Source of the DNA: Paenibacillus sp. NFR01
GTDB lineage: Bacteria > Bacillota > Bacilli > Paenibacillales > Paenibacillaceae
Reading direction: 5' to 3'
Assembly (NCBI RefSeq): GCF_900111565.1
Contig: NZ_FOIK01000007.1
Location: forward strand, 3,939-67,938
DNA length: 64,000 nucleotides
A program made the position numbers and the translations under genes. Positions within the stretch are counted from its first letter, which is position 1; every line of letters starts with the position of its first letter. Under the pieces are notes generated by a model. That model ran no database searches. It saw only the letters and a list, made by a program, of their open reading frames with translations, and was not told the origin of the DNA. Below, piece after piece: positions 44,286 through 52,454 of the stretch.

Positions 44286-45500
44286 ATGATTACAGAAAAC
44301 AAACAGCATTCAGTACCTGAAATCCGATTTAAAGGCTTCACTAACGATTGGGAACAGCGAGAGTTGGGAGAAGTGACGGAAGTTTACGACGGAACGCACC
44401 AAACTCCAGACTATAAACATGAAGGGATTATGTTCCTTTCAGTTGAAAATATTAAAACGTTGCAGTCCGACAAATACATTTCTGAAGAAGCATTTGAGAA
44501 TGAATTTAAGGTTCGGCCAGAAAAGGGTGATGTGTTGATGACCCGCATAGGAGATGTCGGGACTGCTAATGTTATAACATCAAGTGAGCCTATTGCTTAT
44601 TACGTAAGTCTTGCATTGTTAAAGAAAAAGGCTTTAAATCCATACTTCTTGCAAGCAAGTATTCATTCGTTTGCGGTACAAGATGAGATATGGAAACGAA
44701 CCTTGCATATAGCATTTCCTAAAAAGATAAATAAAAACGAGATTGAGAAAGTTCCTATCAACTTTCCAAGTGAAGAAGAACAGGATAAGATTGGTTTGTT
44801 TTTTAAAGAGTTGGACCACCTCATCACCCTGCATAAGCGTAAGCTAGATGGGCTCGTAACGCTGAAGGACGGATTTCTACAGCAGATGTTCCCGGCAGCC
44901 AATGAAGTCATGCCAAGAGTAAGATTCGCTGGGTTTACAGGTAATTGGGAAGAGCGGCGGCTGGAAGAAATGCTTACTGAAAGAAATGAGCAATTTGAGG
45001 AATCGGAAGATTACCCATTGATGTCGTTCGTTGGGAATGTTGGTGTTGTACCCAAGGGGGAACAGTATGACAGAAGTTTTTTGGTAAAAGGTGATGGGAA
45101 AAAATATAAAAAAACCGAACTGGATGACTTTATATACAGTTCAAACAACTTAGAAACAGGGTCTATTGGTCTTAATAGAACAGGCAAGGCGGTAATATCG
45201 CCCGTATATAGCATTTTTTATTCAAGCAACGATTCAGAGAGTCTATTTATTGGATTACTATCCAAACGGAAAGACTTCATTAATAAAATGATTCATTATC
45301 GACAAGGTGTAATGTACGGACAGTGGCGCATACACGAAAGGGATTTTTTAAAGATAATCGTTTTAACACCCACAATTTCTGAACAAAACAGAATCATTGA
45401 CTTTTTCAAGAACGTCGACGAGCAAATCGCCGCCCAAACTGCTAAACTTGAGCAGCTACGACAGTTAAAGGCGGCGTATTTACAAAGGATGTTTATATGA
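44286..45500 (+). CDS. hsdS: Type I restriction-modification specificity subunit
   Basis: A 404-residue HsdS with two target recognition domains. Each begins with a matching segment: PEIRFKGFTNDWEQRELGEV near residue 11 and PRVRFAGFTGNWEERRLEEM near 209. Each ends in a conserved helical spacer (LDHLITLHKRKLDGLVTLKD and VDEQIAAQTAKLEQLRQLKA). The two domains read the two halves of a bipartite site that cannot be predicted here. ATG 44286 is chosen behind GAGGTGGTGG; an in-frame start at 44268 overlaps hsdM. There is only one copy, with no silent HsdS cassette or inversion partner nearby. Confidence 0.94.
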   Translation: MITENKQHSVPEIRFKGFTNDWEQRELGEVTEVYDGTHQTPDYKHEGIMFLSVENIKTLQSDKYISEEAFENEFKVRPEKGDVLMTRIGDVGTANVITSSEPIAYYVSLALLKKKALNPYFLQASIHSFAVQDEIWKRTLHIAFPKKINKNEIEKVPINFPSEEEQDKIGLFFKELDHLITLHKRKLDGLVTLKDGFLQQMFPAANEVMPRVRFAGFTGNWEERRLEEMLTERNEQFEESEDYPLMSFVGNVGVVPKGEQYDRSFLVKGDGKKYKKTELDDFIYSSNNLETGSIGLNRTGKAVISPVYSIFYSSNDSESLFIGLLSKRKDFINKMIHYRQGVMYGQWRIHERDFLKIIVLTPTISEQNRIIDFFKNVDEQIAAQTAKLEQLRQLKAAYLQRMFI

Positions 45501-45614
45501 GCGCGGATAAATGCCGTGCGATTTTATCGTTATCTTGATTCTCCAACTCTCGAATGTTGTGCAAATATGCTTCCTGAAGGAAAACACAGCAGCTTCAATA
45601 AGAGTAGTTAGAAA

Positions 45615-46006
45615 TTGGTTTGCGCTATGACTCGTAAGCTGATCGATGATGATACGTTTCTGATGAGCAATGCCGCTTTAAAGGATGAACAACATGCTAT
45701 GAAGGCAAGAGCAGCCATCTTGGAGGCGATTCTGAGTCGGGGTGAAGCCAATGAATCGGGCGGAGATTCAAGGAAGAAGTCTGGCGCTTTGCAGAGTTGC
45801 AAATTGATGACGAGGAAGCCCTCCGAGACGTACTGCAGCGTTTGATTGGACACATCGAGATTGAGTTGGATGATGGAACAGAAGCACCGAAGGATGCGAA
45901 TTTCATACCGGATCTTAATTATCAAATAATTGATAAGGAATTAGCTCTAATTAAATTGCGGAAAAAGTCCTTTATAAATGGAGCAAATCAGAGGAGTAGC
46001 GGATAA
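45615..46006 (+). pseudogene. Frameshifted C-terminal fragment of a serine recombinase-like protein
   Basis: Two overlapping frames make one protein tail. The first reads RKLIDDDTFLMSNAALKDEQ...AILSRGEANES. At about 45755 the reading shifts to RRFKEEVWRFAELQIDDEEALRDVLQRLIGHIEIELDDG, then PNLNY-like residues and a tail ending at 46006. The pattern (an acidic DDDTF helix, a coiled coil, then LRDVLQRLIGHIEI) resembles the C-terminal coiled-coil part of large serine recombinases. The N-terminal catalytic and zinc-ribbon parts are absent. It is probably the scar of the element that carried the island. Confidence 0.55.
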
Positions 46007-46052
46007 GGGTTTAACAATCATGGACTTCAACAGTTGATGTGTGGGGGAAGAA

Positions 46053-47726
46053 ATGGAGAATAAGCGGAAGCTGCTTGAAGAATTTCTTGTACTTGAGAAC
46101 TATAAAATTGAAGATGAACTTGCGGAAATTATTGATAGATTTCGGCAGTATAATCCGCATGAAGTTTTTTGGTTAATAAATAGTTTAATTATGGATAATA
46201 CAAAATACGCATTTGAAAACAGAGATAAACGTATTTCTCCAAGATTGGCAAATAGATTATTTTACTTATATAAAAAGAACTCCAAAATAGATAGTGGTTT
46301 AAAAATTAAGAATAAAGAAATTGAATTAGAATGGTTGAGAGCGAAGTTTATTAAAATATATGATTACTACTGTATGGAACAATTTAATCAGAATGAAGTG
46401 TTAGAAGATGAAGTCGCAGAAGATTTTACACATATGTCGTTAAGGAATTTCCATCCTCAAAATTTTTTAACTTATCATTTTGATTATCCTGATACATCTT
46501 GGTTTCAGTATTTGCGTGCCATCGAACTTAATCGGGAAGTAATTGATGAAATCTTAAGTAAAGATAACCTTACAACAATTGAAGTGGAGAAGGGTTTATT
46601 GATTTGCATACTATACGATTTTTTTCATCATAAATCATACTCAAAACGATTATTAAATAATTTGTTTTATGAAAAAGTAAAATATAAATTCGAAGGATTC
46701 TTAACCAGTTTTTCTAGAGGACAGTTGTCAAATATGTTAAGCATATTTGGCATAAGAGATAAAGAGTTTATCGCAAGATTTTTTCCGGAGATTAAAAATG
46801 AGAAATTTACAACATTAAGTTACCCAACTGACAAATACTATAAAGAGGAATTCTCACTTGGGGTTAGCCATAAAGAGAGAATCTTCTTCCCACGTTCTAA
46901 CTTCGTGCTTGATGAATTTTGGAATTATATTTTAGAATGTAAAGAAATGGTTGGTAGGAAAGATGATTTCGTTGAGTTATATACAATTATGTTGTTAACC
47001 ATGTTCTTTGGCAAAGAGAATGTTTTTTTTAACTTGTATGATGACAACGGCGCGGAACAGGATATAATCGTGGTTTGTGGAGAAGATGTACTATGTTTTG
47101 AGTGTAAATCTGAAGTGCTAAAAGAACCTTTTAGAGATTCTGATAAATCTGATACAAGAATGCAACAAAACTTTAAACGTGTTATACAAAAAGCCTACAA
47201 TCAAGGTCAGCGAGTTAAAGAGAACATTAGAAGTAATAAGGGTAGATATTACGATAGTGATAAAAAAGAGTCTCGAGAAATGGTATTGGATTTAAGTGCA
47301 TACAGCCACCATAATGTACTTGTTGTTTGTGTAACAATTAATAACTACTTAAATTTATCGAATCGTGTAAATAAATACCTGAGAATTGAAGGAAAGGATA
47401 AAGTATATCCTTGGGTTATTGATATTTTTAGTCTCGAGCATATCTTAAACAAAATCAAATCAATAAATAAAGATGAAGCATACTTCATACGGTATATTCG
47501 GGATAGAATTAAATCATATTTAGGTGTTCAATCTATGGGAGCGGAAGAACTAGAGTGTTTTGGGTATTATCTCCGATATGAAAAGTTTTGGGACTCAATG
47601 AATGGTTCGTCTATGCTAAATCTAGGCAACGGATACGCAACTTTTGTATTGGATTATATCCCTAGACCTGAAATTGACCTTATGCTGCACTATTTTTCTG
47701 AACTTGCAAATTTAGAAGTTGAATAA
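46053..47726 (+). CDS. Putative PD-(D/E)XK nuclease, unknown family
   Basis: A 557-residue, very AT-rich gene with no known full-length family that I recognise. The N-terminal 280 residues are helical. A nuclease-like core follows: an EQDIIV strand with Asp337, then VLCFECKSE with Glu350 and Lys352, matching the D-x(n)-E-x-K pattern of restriction-type nucleases, followed by QNFKRVIQKAYNQGQRV, the usual helix after the motif. Later strands HHNVLVVCVTI and VYPWVIDIFSLEHIL complete an alpha/beta core. There is no helicase or methylase motif. It lies 550 bp after hsdS at the edge of the defence island. ATG 46053 follows GGGGGAAG; a GTG at 46041 is also possible. Confidence 0.65.
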   Translation: MENKRKLLEEFLVLENYKIEDELAEIIDRFRQYNPHEVFWLINSLIMDNTKYAFENRDKRISPRLANRLFYLYKKNSKIDSGLKIKNKEIELEWLRAKFIKIYDYYCMEQFNQNEVLEDEVAEDFTHMSLRNFHPQNFLTYHFDYPDTSWFQYLRAIELNREVIDEILSKDNLTTIEVEKGLLICILYDFFHHKSYSKRLLNNLFYEKVKYKFEGFLTSFSRGQLSNMLSIFGIRDKEFIARFFPEIKNEKFTTLSYPTDKYYKEEFSLGVSHKERIFFPRSNFVLDEFWNYILECKEMVGRKDDFVELYTIMLLTMFFGKENVFFNLYDDNGAEQDIIVVCGEDVLCFECKSEVLKEPFRDSDKSDTRMQQNFKRVIQKAYNQGQRVKENIRSNKGRYYDSDKKESREMVLDLSAYSHHNVLVVCVTINNYLNLSNRVNKYLRIEGKDKVYPWVIDIFSLEHILNKIKSINKDEAYFIRYIRDRIKSYLGVQSMGAEELECFGYYLRYEKFWDSMNGSSMLNLGNGYATFVLDYIPRPEIDLMLHYFSELANLEVE

Positions 47727-47783
47727 TGATTTGAGCAAATGTCATTCCATTTAGAAATTCTAATGCTGTACTCCCTGTCACCT

Positions 47784-47798
47784 CGACACATGTGGAGT
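47784..47798 (+). repeat. Right copy of the 15 bp direct repeat
   Basis: CGACACATGTGGAGT, identical to 38023-38037 and preceded by a similar GTCAC, with two extra bases between. It lies 57 bp after the stop of the nuclease-like gene. Confidence 0.6.
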
Positions 47799-48170
47799 GT
47801 ATAGCAAGTTTGTATGGGGAAGATTTATTGTAAGATAGATGGACGGGGTTTTATTCTGAAAAAACAAAAACCAATGTCTATGGACGAACACTGGAGGATT
47901 TACAGGGTTAGAAAACGATTCAGGAAGACTCAAGTTTTATTTCATTGAATTTCCACAAGGGGACGGAGGTTTTTTCATGCGAACCGTATGCATTCGAGGC
48001 ATTATAGGGGAGAGTCGAATATCGCGCAGTCAGCTACCGTTATTTACCGGATAAAGCAGGACAATGTAATATTGCTGAAAATAAAAGGAATGTACTCAAT
48101 ATGAGTGATGGTACTATCTATATTGGTTTTGAGAAAAAGGCGTGATGAACCGAATACATACGCTCCTTCA

Positions 48171-48208
48171 AGTAGGACAAGGCTATTATGGCTTTGTCCT
48201 TTTTTATG
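48171..48208 (+). terminator. Intrinsic terminator at the right end of the island
   Basis: Arms AGGACAAGGC and GCTTTGTCCT around a CTATTATGG-type loop, followed by six T. Confidence 0.8.
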
Positions 48209-48416
48209 CTTCAATGATGCCGTTTGTTCGATCTGAAGGGAAGTTTCCGTTAATATAATTAACACAATATGTAGTAAAAAGTTACCATAAATAATGGTGG
48301 AAAGTTTACATCGTTCTATTTTCAGGCGGAAAAAAGTTGAGTATTATAGTTTTAAAGTTAATATTAACGGATTTATGTTAAGTGTATGTAAGTTATTTCG
48401 CAGAACTGAGGCGATA

Positions 48417-49685
48417 ATGATGAAAACACAGCACAGGGGAGCTTATCATGAACTCCCTTTTGAACAACAGATCGAGCATGTGAAGCGCGTGGGAAGACGT
48501 GCCCTCGTGAAGTGGGGATATCCCGAACGGGCGACCATGACATTATTAAACTTTACGGAGAATGCGACGTTTTCCGTGGAGTCGGATGGTAAACCCACCA
48601 TCATTATGCGGGTTCACCGGCTGGATTATGCGAGTGAAGCAACCATCCGTACGGAGCTGCAGTGGATCATGGACTTGAAGAAAGAAACGGATGTTCATGT
48701 AGCGGATCCCGTCCCATCGGAATCGGGAACGTATGTCGAAGAAATCGAAACCCCGGAATATGGAGAAAAGAGATATGTCGTATGTTTTTCGTATTTGCAA
48801 GGGGCTGCGCCTGTGGACAGCAGCGATGACAACAAAGCGGTAGGAGATATGATTCGTAAAATTGATAAAATCCCGGATCCAATTACGGTTCCTTTGTTCA
48901 AGCTGGCAGCTGTTCTATATGCGAAAGTGGGAAAGCTGATAAGGAAATCTTCCATGAACGAGATGGATCGCAGGCTCTTTCGCGAAGTGGGCAGGATTGC
49001 CGGAAAGATCCATCTACAATCCAAAAAATGGAGCCGGCCGGCTTATTATGAAAGAATGGAATGGGATTTCGAGGGGACCTTCGGGGAAGAATGGAACAAC
49101 TTCTACGGAGAAAGCTATCGCTCGAAAGAGTGGTTATCCGATTCGGACATCGGGGTGCTGGACCGTTGCGTAGCGCTAATCAAGCGGCGTTTGGATTCCT
49201 ATGGAACATCTCCGGACCGTTATGGAATGATCCATAGCGATTTACGGACAGCCAATCTTTTGCAGCATGGAGACGTCATCAGTGTATTGGACTTTGACGA
49301 CTGCGGCCAAGGCTGGTACATGTATGAGATCGCAGGTGCCGTAGCCTTGATCGAACATCGGCCTGACTTAGACGAAATTATTCAAGAGATCGTAAAGGGC
49401 TATGAGTCCGTATTGCCGGTATCCCAAGAGGATAGAGATGAAATTTGGACTTTCATCATGATGAGAAGAATCGGGATGCTGCAAAGCTTAATAAGCCGGA
49501 TCAGCTGCGTGATGCCCGGAAGCGGGGAAGCCGCCGAGCTGACTCCGGAAATCCTGACTTTTTATGCCAAGGGAACAGTGATCCTCGCCCAGGACTATTT
49601 AAAAAAATATAAGGAGAAAAGATTGCCGGTACCAGTAGCAGACCCTGTTTTTACTAAGCCAAGTTTGCATCACATCCACAAATAA
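48417..49685 (+). CDS. APH-fold small-molecule kinase
   Basis: A 422-residue phosphotransferase of the APH/choline-kinase/homoserine kinase II fold. The N-lobe has NFTENATFSVESDGKPTIIM (nucleotide strand). The catalytic loop is GMIHSDLRTANLL with the catalytic Asp and Asn, and VLDFDDCGQGWYMYEIAG holds the metal-binding Asp. GAGGCG precedes two adjacent ATGs (48417, 48420). The next gene is a class III PLP enzyme 15 bp downstream, a pairing like the hydroxylysine kinase and phospho-lyase genes of animals, so the substrate may be an amino alcohol or hydroxy amino acid. This is inference. Confidence 0.8.
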   Translation: MMKTQHRGAYHELPFEQQIEHVKRVGRRALVKWGYPERATMTLLNFTENATFSVESDGKPTIIMRVHRLDYASEATIRTELQWIMDLKKETDVHVADPVPSESGTYVEEIETPEYGEKRYVVCFSYLQGAAPVDSSDDNKAVGDMIRKIDKIPDPITVPLFKLAAVLYAKVGKLIRKSSMNEMDRRLFREVGRIAGKIHLQSKKWSRPAYYERMEWDFEGTFGEEWNNFYGESYRSKEWLSDSDIGVLDRCVALIKRRLDSYGTSPDRYGMIHSDLRTANLLQHGDVISVLDFDDCGQGWYMYEIAGAVALIEHRPDLDEIIQEIVKGYESVLPVSQEDRDEIWTFIMMRRIGMLQSLISRISCVMPGSGEAAELTPEILTFYAKGTVILAQDYLKKYKEKRLPVPVADPVFTKPSLHHIHK

Positions 49686-49700
49686 GGGAGGACTCAATAG

Positions 49701-50948
49701 ATGAGCCAGGCACATGAAATTTATGAAGAAGCGTACAAGGTGTGGAACCCGAATAAAGTGGATACATTCCGAGGATATGGTATAGAGCTGTCCATGGGGG
49801 AAAGAGCAGGCAGCTATTTTAAAGATCTGGATGGCAATGAATTTATTAATATGCACTCCAATGGAGGTGTCTTCAATTTAGGCCACCGAAATGAGGAAGT
49901 CAAGGAAGCCTTGATCAAAGGCGCGGAATTGGTAGACGCGGGGAATCACTATTTTCCTTCACAGTATAAAAACGAGTTGTGCAGTGCGCTATTGAACGTG
50001 TCCCCCAGTAACATGAAGTATGTGTACATGCTAAATGGCGGCGGCGAGGCCAATGATGCGGCCATCAAGTTCGCCCGGAGAGCAACCCGGAGAAATAGAG
50101 TCATCGCTCTGGATTGTGCCTTCCACGGTTCCACTGGAATATCCATGCAGGCCGGATATGAAAATATGGCCGAGTTCTTCAACATGAAACCGAATCCTGA
50201 ACACTATACTCATATTCCGTATAATGATCTGAACAGCTTGGAAGACATATTGAAATTACAGGATACGGCGTGTGTCATTATTGAAACCATTCCTGCTACG
50301 GCAGGCTTTCCGATGCCGGTGGAAGGCTACCACAAGGGAGTCGAAGAATTAGCGCACAAATACGGTGCAATGTATATTGCCGATGAAGTGCAGACGGGTC
50401 TCATGAGAAGCGGCCAGATGTGGTGCGTTAGTAAATTAGGGGCGACACCGGACATCATTGTAACGGGAAAGGGACTCTCCGGCGGTTATTATCCGATGTC
50501 CGCCGTTATTATGTCGGAGGAAGCGGGAGCATGGTTAAAGGAAGATGGATTTGCACATGTTTCTTCTTTTAACGCATCGGAGTTAGGGTGTATCGTAGCG
50601 ACTAAAGCGATGGAAATTACATCGAGGCCATCTACGCAAGAAAATGTAGAGATGCTGACGGCTCTGTTTGCGAAGGGGCTCGATGACATGAAGAGGAAGT
50701 ACCCAGAATGGATCACCGAAATCCGGCAGTGCGGAGTGATTATGGGGATCAAGACGTCCCATCCGATGGGCGGACCTGCGTTAATGCAATCATTAATGCG
50801 ACATGGGGTCTGGGCGGTTATGGCGAACTTCGACAAGTCGGCATTGCAGTTCAAGCCGGGTTTATTGATGAAAGAGGAAACCGCAAAGGAAGTATTGGTA
50901 AGGCTGGACAAGGCCATAAGCGAAATGAAGGTCGCTTTGCATGTATAA
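49701..50948 (+). CDS. Class III PLP-dependent aminotransferase or phospho-lyase
   Basis: A 415-residue fold-type I enzyme of the class III aminotransferase family. DLDGNEFINMHSNGGVFNLG is the N-terminal signature. GGGEANDAAIKFARRATRR and ALDCAFHGSTG bind the cofactor. YIADEVQTGLMRSGQMW has the PLP aspartate, and Lys257 in TGKGLSGGYYP forms the Schiff base. The family includes omega-aminotransferases, mutases of the GSA type and amino-alcohol phosphate lyases, which sequence alone cannot separate. AAGGGAGG precedes the ATG, and the kinase gene is directly upstream. Confidence 0.85.
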   Translation: MSQAHEIYEEAYKVWNPNKVDTFRGYGIELSMGERAGSYFKDLDGNEFINMHSNGGVFNLGHRNEEVKEALIKGAELVDAGNHYFPSQYKNELCSALLNVSPSNMKYVYMLNGGGEANDAAIKFARRATRRNRVIALDCAFHGSTGISMQAGYENMAEFFNMKPNPEHYTHIPYNDLNSLEDILKLQDTACVIIETIPATAGFPMPVEGYHKGVEELAHKYGAMYIADEVQTGLMRSGQMWCVSKLGATPDIIVTGKGLSGGYYPMSAVIMSEEAGAWLKEDGFAHVSSFNASELGCIVATKAMEITSRPSTQENVEMLTALFAKGLDDMKRKYPEWITEIRQCGVIMGIKTSHPMGGPALMQSLMRHGVWAVMANFDKSALQFKPGLLMKEETAKEVLVRLDKAISEMKVALHV

Positions 50949-50995
50949 CCGATCATGAGCCGATCCGCTTTTTTGGGGGAAGAAAGGAGATAACC

Positions 50996-51451
50996 ATGGA
51001 GAATACAGCACGAACAGAGCTATTCCGAACGTTGAAATATTTCACATTCGCAACATCTGCCGGAATCATTGAAATGCTTATGTTTACCTTGCTGGATCAG
51101 TTTACGCCTTGGACCTATTGGTTGAGTTACCTCATTGCGCTAGTCGTGTCTGTCCTGTGGAATTTTACATTGAATCGGGAGTTTACCTTTAAATCCAACA
51201 ATCATATTCCCACCGCCATGATGAAGGTAGCGGCCTATTATGCGATTTTTACCCCTGTCACAACGGTGCTTGGAAATCATCTTGTCGAGAATCTTTCGTG
51301 GAATGCCTATGTGGTCACTTTGCTTAACTTATTATTAAACGGGGTGACGGAATATTTGTACCAAAGATTGTATGTGTTTGGCAAATCCATTGATAGCAAA
51401 GGAAAGATCCCCCGCCATAAGCTGGACGCTTCATCATCGATCAGTCCTTAA
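50996..51451 (+). CDS. GtrA-like family membrane protein
   Basis: A 151-residue protein with four hydrophobic helices. The TLKYFTFATSAGIIEMLMF start and the SVLWNFTLNREFTFKSNN loop are typical of GtrA-like proteins, which move or help to use polyprenyl-linked sugars in glycan modification. ATG 50996 follows AAAGGAG. It is the third gene of the plus-strand set and overlaps the convergent dehydrogenase gene by 11 bp at its 3' end, with no terminator between them. Confidence 0.85.
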   Translation: MENTARTELFRTLKYFTFATSAGIIEMLMFTLLDQFTPWTYWLSYLIALVVSVLWNFTLNREFTFKSNNHIPTAMMKVAAYYAIFTPVTTVLGNHLVENLSWNAYVVTLLNLLLNGVTEYLYQRLYVFGKSIDSKGKIPRHKLDASSSISP

Positions 51452-52454
51452 TTCGTAGGCCAATACGCGGATAATGGGATTTCTGCTCGACATCGAAGGC
51501 AGTAAGGGAATCCTTCATGGAATATTCCGAATGGATTAAAGGTGCTAAGTGCAATGACCCGAGAATAGGCAGGGTTTCGACAAGTTTCTTTTTGGTGTAC
51601 AAAAAGGAGCTTGTTATTTTTATGTTCATCAGAAAAAACTTAATGGAGTTCATCGAAAAATCGATATCCAGGTCGTAATACACCATAAGCATCATCGTGC
51701 CGCCTCTAGCGACGAAATCTGTGGATACCGAAATCCATTCCGGATGGCTGGAGGTGAGGAACACAGACTGAAATCCAATGAAATCGGATATTTTCATGAG
51801 TTCTGTTTTGTAGGTATCTTCTCGGGGGTCGACGACAAAGTCGGCACCAAGCTGTCTGGCAAGCTTTTGGTTACCTTCCTTCGGTTCTACGACGGTTATC
51901 GATTTAGCCCCTGCCTGTTTGGCGAGCTGGAGCAGCACCAAGCCGTTGAAATCACCTCCGAAAATACAAATGTCATCTCCTCTTTGGATATTGGCTTTGG
52001 AGAAGGCTTGATACACAACAGCCACGGGTTCTAATAGGCAGCCTATGGAAAAGGGCATTTCATCGGGAATGGCGACAACCTGATTCATATTCCATACGAC
52101 AACGTCGCATATTGTACCGGGATTCGGTGTGATTTCCAGGCAGTTATTCTCTTCTCCATTCACGCAATACACGCATGTCCCGCAGAATCTGGCCACCGTA
52201 CCGGATACGTGCTGGCCGATATAAAAGCCGGCTTTCTTCGCTTCGGATCCCAAGTCGACAATGATACCGGACATTTCGTATCCGGCAACCCCGCTTTTGG
52301 CATAAAAATCCCATTTCCGATAAACTCTCAGATCCTGTATTCCAATCGTACAATACATGACCTTGATTTTGATGTCTTGTTCAGAACGAATGCGGGGCTC
52401 GTCAATATCTTTGAAAGCCAGGATTCCATTTTCATATTTCCATAATGCGCGCAT
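51441..52454 (-). CDS. Medium-chain alcohol dehydrogenase-like protein, altered zinc site
   Basis: A 337-residue MDR-superfamily protein. Cys35 in CTIGIQD matches the first catalytic zinc ligand, and Cys91, Cys94, Cys97 and Cys105 form the structural zinc lobe. The conserved GHE that supplies the histidine ligand is GYE at residues 58-60, so one catalytic zinc ligand is lost. The Rossmann stretch ICIFGGDFNGLVLLQLAKQ has GGDFNG in place of GxGxxG, so cofactor binding may also differ. The gene overlaps the end of the AraC regulator gene by 23 bp and has AAGGAGGAA 13 bases upstream. The function is unknown; it may be a degenerate or specialised reductase. Confidence 0.78.
   Translation of the reverse strand: MRALWKYENGILAFKDIDEPRIRSEQDIKIKVMYCTIGIQDLRVYRKWDFYAKSGVAGYEMSGIIVDLGSEAKKAGFYIGQHVSGTVARFCGTCVYCVNGEENNCLEITPNPGTICDVVVWNMNQVVAIPDEMPFSIGCLLEPVAVVYQAFSKANIQRGDDICIFGGDFNGLVLLQLAKQAGAKSITVVEPKEGNQKLARQLGADFVVDPREDTYKTELMKISDFIGFQSVFLTSSHPEWISVSTDFVARGGTMMLMVYYDLDIDFSMNSIKFFLMNIKITSSFLYTKKKLVETLPILGSLHLAPLIHSEYSMKDSLTAFDVEQKSHYPRIGLRIKD

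Larger units (their letters stand above)
47727..48416. other. AT-rich non-coding right flank of the island
   Basis: No supported gene. It holds the right 15 bp repeat and several very short frames that look like decayed coding sequence (for example one ending GTIYIGFEKKA near 48145). A terminator lies at 48171-48208, and an AT-rich stretch from 48245 may contain the promoter of the next gene. Upstream in-frame codons of the kinase gene reach back to 48294 but lack a ribosome binding site. Confidence 0.55.

Noticed and set aside
44286..45500. Phase-variable or shuffling hsdS
   Set aside because: Only one hsdS is present, with no second target recognition cassette, inverted repeat or recombinase gene in working order beside it.
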